A stretch of 64,000 nt of DNA from Desulfurobacteriaceae bacterium (GTDB taxonomy: Bacteria; Aquificota; Aquificia; Desulfurobacteriales; Desulfurobacteriaceae). Below, piece by piece: positions 17,493 to 26,368 of the stretch. How positions within the stretch are numbered: the first letter of the stretch is position 1; each line of letters starts with the position of its first letter. Under the pieces are notes generated by a model. That model was not told the origin of the DNA and ran no database searches. It saw only the letters and a list, made by a program, of their open reading frames with translations. Location: contig JALSNF010000045.1 of the NCBI GenBank assembly GCA_026987115.1, positions 27,061 through 91,060 on the forward strand. The letters are read 5' to 3'. Made by a program: the position numbers and the translations under genes.

Positions 17493-18321
17493 GCTGGAAA
17501 AGGAACTCCAGATAGAAGACAAAGCATTCGTTGAAGAAGTTTTAACGGAATTCATAAAAGAAGAGCTCTTAAAAGCCGGCTTTAAAAAAGCCGTAATAGG
17601 CCTGTCAGGAGGCGTTGACTCCTCCTTAACTGCCTTTTTAACTGTAAAAGCTCTGGGGAAGGAAAACGTTATAGGCATATCAATGCCCTACAAAACCTCC
17701 TCCCCCTCCTCAAGGGAAGACGCAAAGCTGGTAGCCAAAACACTGGGAATAGAGTTTCACGAAATAGACATTACACCTCAAATAGACGCCTACTATAAGC
17801 TCTTTCCCAAAGCCGACCCTGTAAGGAAAGGGAACAAAATGGCAAGGGAAAGAATGAGCATACTGTACGACTTCGCCCACTGGAAGAAAGCCCTAGTTAT
17901 AGGAACCAGCAACAAAAGCGAACTCCTCATAGGATATTCAACCAGGTGGGGAGACTCTGCCCACGACGTTAACCCGATAGGAGACCTATACAAAACCCAA
18001 GTATGGGAAATGGCTAAGTTCGTTGGAGTCCCTGAAAAGATAGTTAAGAAGAAACCTTCAGCAGACCTCTGGCCGGGACAAACTGACGAAGGAGAGATAG
18101 GACTTTCCTACAGAGAACTTGACAAGATATTAGTTGGATATGTTGACCTTAGGTTAAGGAAAGAAGAACTAGTGGAAGCAGGTTTTAGAAAGGAACTAGT
18201 GGAAAAAGTCTTAAGTATGGTCCAAAAGAGCCAGTATAAGAGGAAAATGCCGATTATATGCAAGATATCTCAAAGAACTGTTGATAAAGACTTTCTCTAC
18301 CTTAGAGACTGGGGGCTTTAA
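17482..18321 (+). CDS. nadE: NAD+ synthase
   Basis: VIGLSGGVDSSLTAFL PP-loop; GTSNKSELLIGYSTRWGDSAHDVNPIGDLYKTQV. Confidence 0.93.
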   Translation: MRDRLEKELQIEDKAFVEEVLTEFIKEELLKAGFKKAVIGLSGGVDSSLTAFLTVKALGKENVIGISMPYKTSSPSSREDAKLVAKTLGIEFHEIDITPQIDAYYKLFPKADPVRKGNKMARERMSILYDFAHWKKALVIGTSNKSELLIGYSTRWGDSAHDVNPIGDLYKTQVWEMAKFVGVPEKIVKKKPSADLWPGQTDEGEIGLSYRELDKILVGYVDLRLRKEELVEAGFRKELVEKVLSMVQKSQYKRKMPIICKISQRTVDKDFLYLRDWGL

Positions 18322-18322
18322 G

Positions 18323-19705
18323 ATGAAGGCAGACTTTAAAGAGCTTGGAACTTTAGGGGTAAAACTCCTTAAAGGAAAAGGAGCAGACTACGGGGAGCTC
18401 TTTTTTGAAAGGAGACACTCGTTCTTTGCCAAGTGCGAGGACAACAAGATAGAAGAGGTCTCTTACGGAATAGAAGAGGGAGTGGGAATCAGGTTCGTTA
18501 AAGACTTTAAAACCTACTACGGTTTCACCAACAAGATAAACGAAAAGAGCATAAGAGAACTCATAGACGCAATAACCTCAGCTGTAAGGTCTGAGAAAGA
18601 ATGTACCATAGACTTTACAGAGAAAGAGCAAAGATACCAACAGGTAATAGAAGGAATGGAAATAGACATTCCAGTTGAAAGGAAAGTTGAATACCTAAAG
18701 AGAGCAAACGAGGCAGCAAGAATCTCAGACAGGATAAAACAGGTAAGCGTAGTGCTAAAAGACACGCTTCAAGAAGTTGTAATAGTGAATACAGACGGAA
18801 AGATAGTTGAAGACCTAAGGCCGAGAGTAGTCTTTTACACCTTAGCGGTAGCTTCAGACGGAGTGGAGCTCCAAACAGGCTACGAACCTGTAGGCCACTT
18901 GGGAGACTACTCTTTACTTGAGAAGGTAAAACCTGAAGAGATAGGTAAGAAAGCTGCCGAAAGGGCCCTTAAAATGCTTAAGGCAAAGCCTGCCCCTGCA
19001 GGTAAGTTCACAGTAGTAATATCCTCTGAAGCAGGAGGAACTATGATACACGAAGCGGTGGGGCACGGTCTTGAAGCAGACCTTGTAAATCAAGGACTCT
19101 CCGTTTACTCGGGAAAACTAGGTGAAAAGGTTGCTTCAGAACTGATAACAGTAATAGACGACGGGAGAATGAAAGGGAAATACGGAAGCAGTGGATATGA
19201 CGACGAAGGAAATCCCACTGCCAAAAACATCTTAATAGAAAACGGGATTTTAAAGGGATATATGTACGACAACATTGAAGCTATGAAAAGCGAAGGCCTC
19301 CCAACTGGAAACGGTAGAAGACAGTCATATAAACACGCTCCCATCCCAAGAATGACAAATACCTACATAGCCTCAGGAGACACTGACCCCCAAGACATAA
19401 TCTCGGACACGAAAAGCGGAATTCTCGTAGTAAAAATGGGAGGAGGACAAGTAGATACTGTAAGCGGAGACTTTGTATTTGAAGTATCTGAAGCCTACCT
19501 TATAGAAAAGGGTAAGATAACAGAGCCTATAAGGGGAGCCATCCTAATAGGAAACGGCCCTCAAGTCTTAAAAGAGATAGACGCCGTAGGAAACGACTTA
19601 GGCTTCTCAATAGGGACCTGCGGTAAGGACGGTCAAGGAGTTCCCGTCTCAGACGGACTGCCTACAATAAGGATACCCAAAATTACCGTGGGAGGAACAA
19701 CTTGA
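18323..19705 (+). CDS. tldD: TldD metalloprotease
   Basis: GGTMIHEAVGHGLEADLV HExxxH motif; start at ATG 18323 (listed ORF 18281 uses a start inside nadE). Confidence 0.92.
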   Translation: MKADFKELGTLGVKLLKGKGADYGELFFERRHSFFAKCEDNKIEEVSYGIEEGVGIRFVKDFKTYYGFTNKINEKSIRELIDAITSAVRSEKECTIDFTEKEQRYQQVIEGMEIDIPVERKVEYLKRANEAARISDRIKQVSVVLKDTLQEVVIVNTDGKIVEDLRPRVVFYTLAVASDGVELQTGYEPVGHLGDYSLLEKVKPEEIGKKAAERALKMLKAKPAPAGKFTVVISSEAGGTMIHEAVGHGLEADLVNQGLSVYSGKLGEKVASELITVIDDGRMKGKYGSSGYDDEGNPTAKNILIENGILKGYMYDNIEAMKSEGLPTGNGRRQSYKHAPIPRMTNTYIASGDTDPQDIISDTKSGILVVKMGGGQVDTVSGDFVFEVSEAYLIEKGKITEPIRGAILIGNGPQVLKEIDAVGNDLGFSIGTCGKDGQGVPVSDGLPTIRIPKITVGGTT

Positions 19706-20373
19706 AAGTAGCAGCTTTAAAGAACATAGAGTTTGAAGACTTAGGGAACTTTAAAACTGCCTTTGAAAAAAGGGGCGTGAAAACAGAAGAATTTAGAGCA
19801 TTTGAAGGGGAATTTCCAAAACCTACAGACTTTGACATACTGGTAGTGCTAGGCGGACCTATGGGAGCTTACCAAGAGGATAAGTTTCCCTTCCTCAAAG
19901 AAGAGGAAAGGCTGATTAAGGACTTCTTTCACGAAGGGAAGAAGGTGTTAGGAGTTTGTTTAGGAGCGCAACTAATAGCAAAAGCTTTTGGAGGGAGAGT
20001 TTTTAAGGGAGAGTGGGGAAAAGAGATAGGCTGGAAAGAAGTATTTCCACAGGGAGACTTTGAGATACTTTATAAGGACGAAATAGAGGTGTTCCACTGG
20101 CACGGGGATACTTTTGAAATACCTAAAGGAGCTGTAAAGCTTGCCTCTTCTGCAATGTACAAAAACCAGGCCTTTAGGATAGGAAAACAGGTAGTAGCCC
20201 TCCAGTTCCACCTTGAAGTTGAAGAGGAAGGGATTAAAAGATGGATTGAGGCTTATAGGGAAGAGCTTAAAGAGGAAGGAATAGAGGAAAGAGAGATTTT
20301 GGCCTCTCCGGATAAGTGGAGGAAATTAAGGCTCTACTCAGACGTCTTTATAGAGTACTTCCTAAGGCTTTAA
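19702..20373 (+). CDS. Class I glutamine amidotransferase (GMP synthase-like)
   Basis: LVVLGGPMGAYQEDKFPFLKEEERLIKDFFHEGKKVLGVCLGAQLIAKAFGG; ALQFHLEV. Confidence 0.88.
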   Translation: MKVAALKNIEFEDLGNFKTAFEKRGVKTEEFRAFEGEFPKPTDFDILVVLGGPMGAYQEDKFPFLKEEERLIKDFFHEGKKVLGVCLGAQLIAKAFGGRVFKGEWGKEIGWKEVFPQGDFEILYKDEIEVFHWHGDTFEIPKGAVKLASSAMYKNQAFRIGKQVVALQFHLEVEEEGIKRWIEAYREELKEEGIEEREILASPDKWRKLRLYSDVFIEYFLRL

Positions 20374-20378
20374 AAACC

Positions 20379-20406
20379 TTGACATGATAATAAATTCTAA
20401 TAAGAT
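20379..20406 (+). promoter_or_regulatory. Putative sigma70 promoter for the RND operon (TTGACA, 16-nt spacer, TAAGAT)
   Basis: TTGACA 20379-20384; TAAGAT 20401-20406 (alternative GATAAT 20404-20409). Confidence 0.5.
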
Positions 20407-20440
20407 AATGAATTTGACAAACTCGGTAGAGAGGTAAGAA

Positions 20441-21616
20441 ATGGTAAAGCGTTCGGCAGCTATGTTTCTTCTTTTAACCCTTTTAACCTCATGTGGAGAG
20501 AAAGGAGAAAAAGCCGAAAGTATAAAGGTTAAAGAAGTAAAAGGAGTCAAAGTTCAACCTGTTGAAGTTATGACCTTTTACAGAAAGAGCTCCTTTTCCG
20601 GAACGGTAATTCCAAAAGAAGAGATAATGCTTTCCCCTAAAGTGGTAGGTTATCTAATAAAGGAAAAGGTAAAGGTAGGAGATAAAGTTAAAAAAGGTCA
20701 AGTTGTAGCAGTGATAGACAGCTCAGACATAAAACCTGACGTAGAAAAGGCAAGGGCTGCCCTCAAAGAGATAGCTGCCGCACAAAAAGAGTTAAACAAA
20801 GTATTAAAGGAAGTTGAGGCAAACGAAAGAGCAGTTAAAGCGAACTATGAGTTTGCCCTTAAAACCTATCAGAGGTTTAAAGAGCTCTTTAAAGAAGAGG
20901 CCGTATCAAAGCAGAAGTTTGACGAAGTAAAAGCAAAATATGAAGCTGCAAAAGCTCAGCTTGAGGCAGTTAAAGCTAAAAAGGCTCAAGTTTTAGAAAA
21001 GAAAAGGGAGCTCCTTGCAAAAGAGCAGCAGGTAAAGGCAGGCCTTAAAAAGGCTCAGGCCTACCTCTCTTACACCTATCTAAAATCCCCCGTAAACGGA
21101 ATAGTCCTGCAAAAGTTAATTGACGAGGGTAATCTAGTTTCACCTCAAACTCCCGTATTTAAAGTAGGTTCTCTTCCTTTAAGAGTAAGAGCCTTCATAG
21201 ATAACGCCTTTGCAGATAAAGTAAAGGTAGGAACAAAAGTGAAAGTGAAAGTGGGGAACACCCTTTATTCAGGGAAAGTAGTTGAGGTTGACAAAAGTGC
21301 AGACCCAATATCCCATAAGTTTGGAGTTAAAGTAGAAACTGAAGAACCCTTAAAAGCAATTCCGGGAACTTACGCAGTAGTTGAAATACCTTATTTAAAG
21401 GCGGAAACCATAGTCGTTCCCAAAAGTGCAATTTACAGGGTGGGAGCTCTTGAGTTCGTCTTTGTAGTTAAAAACGGCATAGCTCACTTAAGAACAGTTA
21501 AGACCGGAGAAACCATAGGAAATAAAGTCGTAATACTCTCTGGACTCCACAAAGGAGAGAAGATAGCCACTACAAACGTTAACAAACTTGTAGATGGAGC
21601 AAGAGTAGAGGGGTAA
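20441..21616 (+). CDS. RND efflux periplasmic adaptor (membrane fusion protein), lipoprotein-like signal
   Basis: MFLLLTLLTSCGEKGEK lipobox; GYLIKEKVKVGDKVKKGQVVAVID biotinyl-lipoyl-like; coiled coil; YLKSPVNGIV. Confidence 0.9.
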   Translation: MVKRSAAMFLLLTLLTSCGEKGEKAESIKVKEVKGVKVQPVEVMTFYRKSSFSGTVIPKEEIMLSPKVVGYLIKEKVKVGDKVKKGQVVAVIDSSDIKPDVEKARAALKEIAAAQKELNKVLKEVEANERAVKANYEFALKTYQRFKELFKEEAVSKQKFDEVKAKYEAAKAQLEAVKAKKAQVLEKKRELLAKEQQVKAGLKKAQAYLSYTYLKSPVNGIVLQKLIDEGNLVSPQTPVFKVGSLPLRVRAFIDNAFADKVKVGTKVKVKVGNTLYSGKVVEVDKSADPISHKFGVKVETEEPLKAIPGTYAVVEIPYLKAETIVVPKSAIYRVGALEFVFVVKNGIAHLRTVKTGETIGNKVVILSGLHKGEKIATTNVNKLVDGARVEG

Positions 21617-21618
21617 AG

Positions 21619-24600
21619 ATGAAGAACATAAACCTTGGTATAGCAGGAAGAATCGCTAAATCTTTTATAACCTCAAAGCTAACTCCCCTATTCCTTATAG
21701 CTTCTATACTCATCGGTTTAGCAGCAATAATCTTTACTCCTAAAGAGGAAGAGCCTCAAATAGTTGTTCCTATGGTTGACATATTTATTCCCTACCCGGG
21801 AGCTTCAGCAAAGGAGGTGGAAAGGAAAGTCTCCACAAGGTTTGAAAAGCTCATTTGGGAAATTAAGGGAATGGACTACGTTTATTCCATCTCCAAGCCC
21901 GGTATGTCCTTAATAATAGCAAGGTTCAAAGTCGGCGAGAACATGGAAGATGCCTTAGTAAGGCTTTACAATAAACTAATGTCAAACCTTGACAAGCTCC
22001 CAAAGGGAGCCCTCCAGCCAATAGTCAAACCTAAAGACATTAATGACGTTCCCATAGTAACCTTAACCCTATGGAGCCCTGACAGAACGCCTTACGAACT
22101 TAGGAAATTTGCCAAAGAACTGTGCCTTCAACTTAAGCAAGTTAAAAACGTATCAAAATCCTGGATAATAGGCGGGGACTCAAGAAGGTTCAAAGTAATA
22201 GTAGATGAAAACAAGCTTAAAAACTACCACCTTTCACTTCTCCAAGTAGCACAAGCAATAAAGTCCGCAAACGCAAAATTCCCCGCTGGGAAAGTAGTAG
22301 AAAACGATACAGAATTCCCCGTTGAAGCAGGAGAGTTTATAAAGACGATAAACGACCTTAAAAACATCGTTGTAGCAGTTTACAAAGGCAAGCCAGTTTA
22401 CCTAAAAGACGTAGCAACGGTAGTTGACGCTCCGAAAGACCCAGACAACTATGTATTTATAGGCTTTGGGCCCCACTCTGAAGAAAAGGGAGTCAGCAAA
22501 GAGTTTATAAAAGAACACGGCAACCAATTCCCGGCAGTCACCATAGCAATAGCAAAGAAAAAAGGAACAAACGCTGTTAATGTAGCAAGAGACATACTAG
22601 AAAAGGTTAAACTAGTAAAAGACCACATGCTACCTAAAGACATTCACATAACAGTTACCAGGAACTACGGAAAGACGGCAGAGGACAAGTTCAAAGAGCT
22701 AATGTTCCACCTAGGAGTTGCAATCGCAGCGGTAGTAGTCTTTATAGGCTTGACATTGGGTATAAAGGAAGCTTTAGTAGTATCAATAGCAATTCCCACC
22801 ACTTTAGCCTTAACTCTCTTTGTTGACCTTATAACAGGATATACCTTAAACAGGGTAACCCTCTTTGCCCTAATCTTCACCCTTGGTCTTTTAGTTGACG
22901 ACGCAATAGTAGTAGTAGAAAACATCCACAGACACCTTAAACTAAAGGAAATGCCTCCTCTTCAAGCGGCCATTTACGCCGTTGCAGAAGTAGGAAACCC
23001 AACCATACTGGCAACCTTTACGGTAATAGCTGCCCTTTTACCTATGGCCTTCGTAAGAGGGCTTATGGGACCCTACATGAGGCCAATCCCGGTAAACGCC
23101 TCAGTTGCAATGTTCTTCTCCCTAATCGTAGCCTTTGTAATCTCCCCCTGGGCCGCCTACCACCTCCTCAGGAAAGACGTTGAAAAAGAAGAAAAGAAAC
23201 TGGTCCTAGAAGAGACAAGAACTTACAAGATTTACAACAAATTAGTTAGACCCCTTCTAGACTCTGCCCTTAAAAGGTGGGTGTTCCTCTTCGTAGTTCT
23301 CCTCTTAATGGTAGGTTCAGTCTCCATGTTCTTTACAAAGTCAGTAATAGTAAAGCTACTTCCATTTGACAACAAGAGCGAGTTCCAAGTAGTAATAGAC
23401 ATGCCAAAAGGAACTTCCTTAGAGGAGACGGCCAGAGTCACTAAAGCCATAGCAGACTACATCCAAACAATTCCGGAGGTTACCGACTTTGAAAGCTACA
23501 TAGGAACTGCCTCACCCTTTGACTTTAACGGGCTCGTTAGACACTACTACTTAAGAAAAGGGGGCAATGTAGCAGACATAAGAATTAACCTTATAGACAA
23601 ACACGAAAGGAAGAGGCAGTCTCACGACATAGCAAAAGAGGAAAGGCCAAAAATAGAAGCTGTTGCTAAGGCTGTTAACCCAAAAGCTAAGGTAAAAATC
23701 GTAGAAGTTCCACCGGGCCCTCCTGTCCTGTCAACTTTGGTTGCTGAGATATACGGTAAAGATGACAAGGTAAGAAGGAAAATAGCAAAAGAGATAGAAG
23801 AGATATTCAAGAGAACTCCCGGAGTAGTTGATGTAGATACTCTCGTTGACGATGACTACTACAAGTATGAGGTTAAAGTAAAGAGGAGGAAAGCAAGGGA
23901 GTCTGGAGTTAGTGAAGCTCAAATTGCACAAGTTGTAAGTATGGCAATAAAAGGAGCTACAGTATCGGTAGCTCACACTAAGTACGACTCAGACCCTGTT
24001 CCCATTTTCGTAAGACTTCCGAGAAACCAAAGGGACGACATAAGGAAAATCTTAGACTTAACAGTAATGAATAAACATGGGAAACTTATACCTTTAAGGG
24101 AACTTGTTGAAATTAAGAAAGTGTTAGGAGATAAAACCATATACCACAAAAACTTACATCCAGTCTCCTATGTAATTGGAAACGTCGCCGGTAAGTATGA
24201 AGCTCCTATCTACCCGATACTTGCTATAAACAAGTATTTATCGGAACACCCTCTCCCTGACGGCTACAAGCTTAAATACAACTTCATACCACCTTCAATA
24301 CCAAAGAGTGACTTTAAACCTGTTATGAAGTGGGACGGCGAGTGGCAAATTACTTATGAAACCTTTAGGGATATGGGAGCAGCGTTTATAGTTGCGCTAA
24401 TTTTGATTTACCTCTTGATAGTCGGCCAGTTCCAGTCTTTCATTATCCCTATGATTATAATGGTTCCCATTCCCTTAACTATGATAGGTATAATCCCTGG
24501 CCACTGGCTAATGAGTAAGCTATTAGGGAAGATAACCTACTTTACTGCTACATCCATGATAGGCTTTATAGCCCTTGCAGGTATAGTTGTAAGGAACTCT

Positions 24601-24873
24601 ATAATCCTCGTTGACTTTATCCTCATGAGAAAGAGGGAAGGAGCTCCCCTAAAAGATTCAATAATAGAGGCCGGAGCTGTAAGGTTTAGACCCATAGTCT
24701 TAACGGCTGCAGCAGCAATAGTTGGTGCTGCAGTTATACTGCTAGACCCGATATTCCAAGGTTTAGCCATTTCACTACTTTTTGGCGTTTTTGCATCAAC
24801 TATGTTAACGTTAGTGGTAATTCCAGTTATATATTACATGGTAGAAAAAAAGAACTGGAAAAGTGAAAGTTAA
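21619..24873 (+). CDS. RND efflux permease (AcrB/HAE1-like)
   Basis: IFIPYPGASAKEVERKVSTRFE; LTLGLLVDDAIVVVENIHRHL; ALAGIVVRNSIILVDF. Confidence 0.93.
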   Translation: MKNINLGIAGRIAKSFITSKLTPLFLIASILIGLAAIIFTPKEEEPQIVVPMVDIFIPYPGASAKEVERKVSTRFEKLIWEIKGMDYVYSISKPGMSLIIARFKVGENMEDALVRLYNKLMSNLDKLPKGALQPIVKPKDINDVPIVTLTLWSPDRTPYELRKFAKELCLQLKQVKNVSKSWIIGGDSRRFKVIVDENKLKNYHLSLLQVAQAIKSANAKFPAGKVVENDTEFPVEAGEFIKTINDLKNIVVAVYKGKPVYLKDVATVVDAPKDPDNYVFIGFGPHSEEKGVSKEFIKEHGNQFPAVTIAIAKKKGTNAVNVARDILEKVKLVKDHMLPKDIHITVTRNYGKTAEDKFKELMFHLGVAIAAVVVFIGLTLGIKEALVVSIAIPTTLALTLFVDLITGYTLNRVTLFALIFTLGLLVDDAIVVVENIHRHLKLKEMPPLQAAIYAVAEVGNPTILATFTVIAALLPMAFVRGLMGPYMRPIPVNASVAMFFSLIVAFVISPWAAYHLLRKDVEKEEKKLVLEETRTYKIYNKLVRPLLDSALKRWVFLFVVLLLMVGSVSMFFTKSVIVKLLPFDNKSEFQVVIDMPKGTSLEETARVTKAIADYIQTIPEVTDFESYIGTASPFDFNGLVRHYYLRKGGNVADIRINLIDKHERKRQSHDIAKEERPKIEAVAKAVNPKAKVKIVEVPPGPPVLSTLVAEIYGKDDKVRRKIAKEIEEIFKRTPGVVDVDTLVDDDYYKYEVKVKRRKARESGVSEAQIAQVVSMAIKGATVSVAHTKYDSDPVPIFVRLPRNQRDDIRKILDLTVMNKHGKLIPLRELVEIKKVLGDKTIYHKNLHPVSYVIGNVAGKYEAPIYPILAINKYLSEHPLPDGYKLKYNFIPPSIPKSDFKPVMKWDGEWQITYETFRDMGAAFIVALILIYLLIVGQFQSFIIPMIIMVPIPLTMIGIIPGHWLMSKLLGKITYFTATSMIGFIALAGIVVRNSIILVDFILMRKREGAPLKDSIIEAGAVRFRPIVLTAAAAIVGAAVILLDPIFQGLAISLLFGVFASTMLTLVVIPVIYYMVEKKNWKSES

Positions 24874-24917
24874 AAGAAGTGGTAAAATGAAAAAGATACC
24901 TAAATTAGGGAGGAAAC

Positions 24918-25262
24918 ATGAAGAGGAAGCTCACAGTTTTAACCTTAAGCGTTACCTTCTTACTGCCCATAAACTCTCTTGCAGGTTCCCTTTGTTCTGT
25001 AAAACCTGAAGCAGAGTCAAAGAAAGAGCCTCTTCCTGTGAAGTATCAGAACTTAAAAAAGGAGAACGAAGAACTGAAAGCCAAACTTGAAAGCTGTTGT
25101 AAGGAGAAAAAAGAAGTCAAAATGGCAATATCTCAGCTTCAAACTCAAATACACCAGCTTGAGGGGGAAAAAGCGAAGCTTCAGGCTAAACTCTCTTCAT
25201 TACCTCCAAAGTGGCAACTTGAAGAGCAAATAAAAAAACTTGAAAACAGGTTGGGGAGGTAG
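24918..25262 (+). CDS. Exported Cys-containing coiled-coil protein
   Basis: Signal peptide MKRKLTVLTLSVTFLLPINSLAGS, coiled coil with ESCCKEKK. Confidence 0.65.
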   Translation: MKRKLTVLTLSVTFLLPINSLAGSLCSVKPEAESKKEPLPVKYQNLKKENEELKAKLESCCKEKKEVKMAISQLQTQIHQLEGEKAKLQAKLSSLPPKWQLEEQIKKLENRLGR

Positions 25263-25265
25263 AAA

Positions 25266-25979
25266 ATGAAGAAGATAATAGGAGCTCTTTCTATAGCAGT
25301 TATTGCCGGTTTAGGAGTTGCCCAAGGATGCCCTAATCCAACAGATAAATTTGTCCTTTATTCGCCTGACTTTGCCTTCTATCCAGAATCATTAATAAAT
25401 GCCTACAAAGCAGCACTTCAAGAAAACAAGGAGCTTACCGAAAAGCTGAAGAAGTGCCAGGAAGAACTTTCCCTTCTTAAAGCTAAAGAGGCTGAGCTGA
25501 AAGAAAGGTTTGGAACTCTCTCTTCAGAAGTTCAAAGATTAAGGCAACAGATAGCCGAGCTTGAGGCATTACAGAAGAAGCTTGAACAGCTTAAAGCTCA
25601 AGCTCAAGGGAAACTGTCAAAGTGCGAAGAGATGCTGAGAAGGTGGAAGACACTACCTAAGAGGTACACAGTTAAAAGAGGAGACAGCCTCTGGAAGATA
25701 TCTTCAAAGGACTACATTTACGGGGACCCGTGGCAGTGGCCTTTAATTTACAAGGCAAACAGGGACAAGATAAAGAACCCCCACCTTATCTATCCTAAAC
25801 AAGAGCTTAAGATACCTAGGGATATTACTTGTAAAGACATAATAGAAGCAAGAAAGGAAGCTTTAAGAACACCGCCTCCTCCTGGAGTTAAACCTAGAAA
25901 AGTAGGACCGGTTAAAGCTGAGGACGTTCCTAAAACTGCTACAGACTACTTCCTCTGTAAGTGCAAGTGTAAGAAGTAG
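25266..25979 (+). CDS. Exported coiled-coil protein with LysM domain and Cys-rich C-terminus
   Basis: Signal peptide [21 protein letters not shown]; Lys[53 protein letters not shown]-terminus [10 protein letters not shown]. Confidence 0.85.
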   Translation: MKKIIGALSIAVIAGLGVAQGCPNPTDKFVLYSPDFAFYPESLINAYKAALQENKELTEKLKKCQEELSLLKAKEAELKERFGTLSSEVQRLRQQIAELEALQKKLEQLKAQAQGKLSKCEEMLRRWKTLPKRYTVKRGDSLWKISSKDYIYGDPWQWPLIYKANRDKIKNPHLIYPKQELKIPRDITCKDIIEARKEALRTPPPPGVKPRKVGPVKAEDVPKTATDYFLCKCKCKK

Positions 25980-25999
25980 TCTTTGCTAAAGGGGGAGAG

Positions 26000-26329
26000 G
26001 TGAAGGTAAAGGAAAGCCACGAATTAAGGATACAAAAGGTCGTTACGAAGTTAGGAGTAGAACTTTGGAGGATAGTTGTAAGTCCCAACCACTTCTTCTT
26101 GGAGCAGAATCCGGAAAAGCCAAGTAAGTACGGGATTGCATACAAGCAGATAAAGGAAATTTACCCGGACTTTTATATGTTCTGGGAAATTAAGAACGAT
26201 GACTATACAGGAAGATTACTAACTGGTACTTTCCTTAATAAAGACGAGATAGATAAGTTTATTGACTCTATTCTTAAAAACGAGAACTACAAAAATTATG
26301 AAGACGTTAAGGATGAGATTGTAAAGTAG
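26000..26329 (+). CDS. Hypothetical protein (109 aa)
   Basis: Open frame from GTG in a plausible operon position after the LysM gene, ends in a terminator stem; no family recognised. Confidence 0.6.
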   Translation: MKVKESHELRIQKVVTKLGVELWRIVVSPNHFFLEQNPEKPSKYGIAYKQIKEIYPDFYMFWEIKNDDYTGRLLTGTFLNKDEIDKFIDSILKNENYKNYEDVKDEIVK

Positions 26330-26353
26330 GGGGTTCTCCCTACTTTCCTTTTT
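26323..26353 (+). terminator. Rho-independent terminator
   Basis: Perfect 9-bp inverted repeat AAAGTAGGG (26323-26331) / CCCTACTTT (26338-26346), 6-nt loop, followed by CCTTTTTTC. Confidence 0.8.
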
Positions 26354-26368
26354 TCTAGAATAAATCCT

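Noticed and set aside
18281-18322. Upstream extension of the tldD ORF
   Set aside because: The extension overlaps nadE codons; ATG at 18323, directly after the nadE stop, is the more plausible start.
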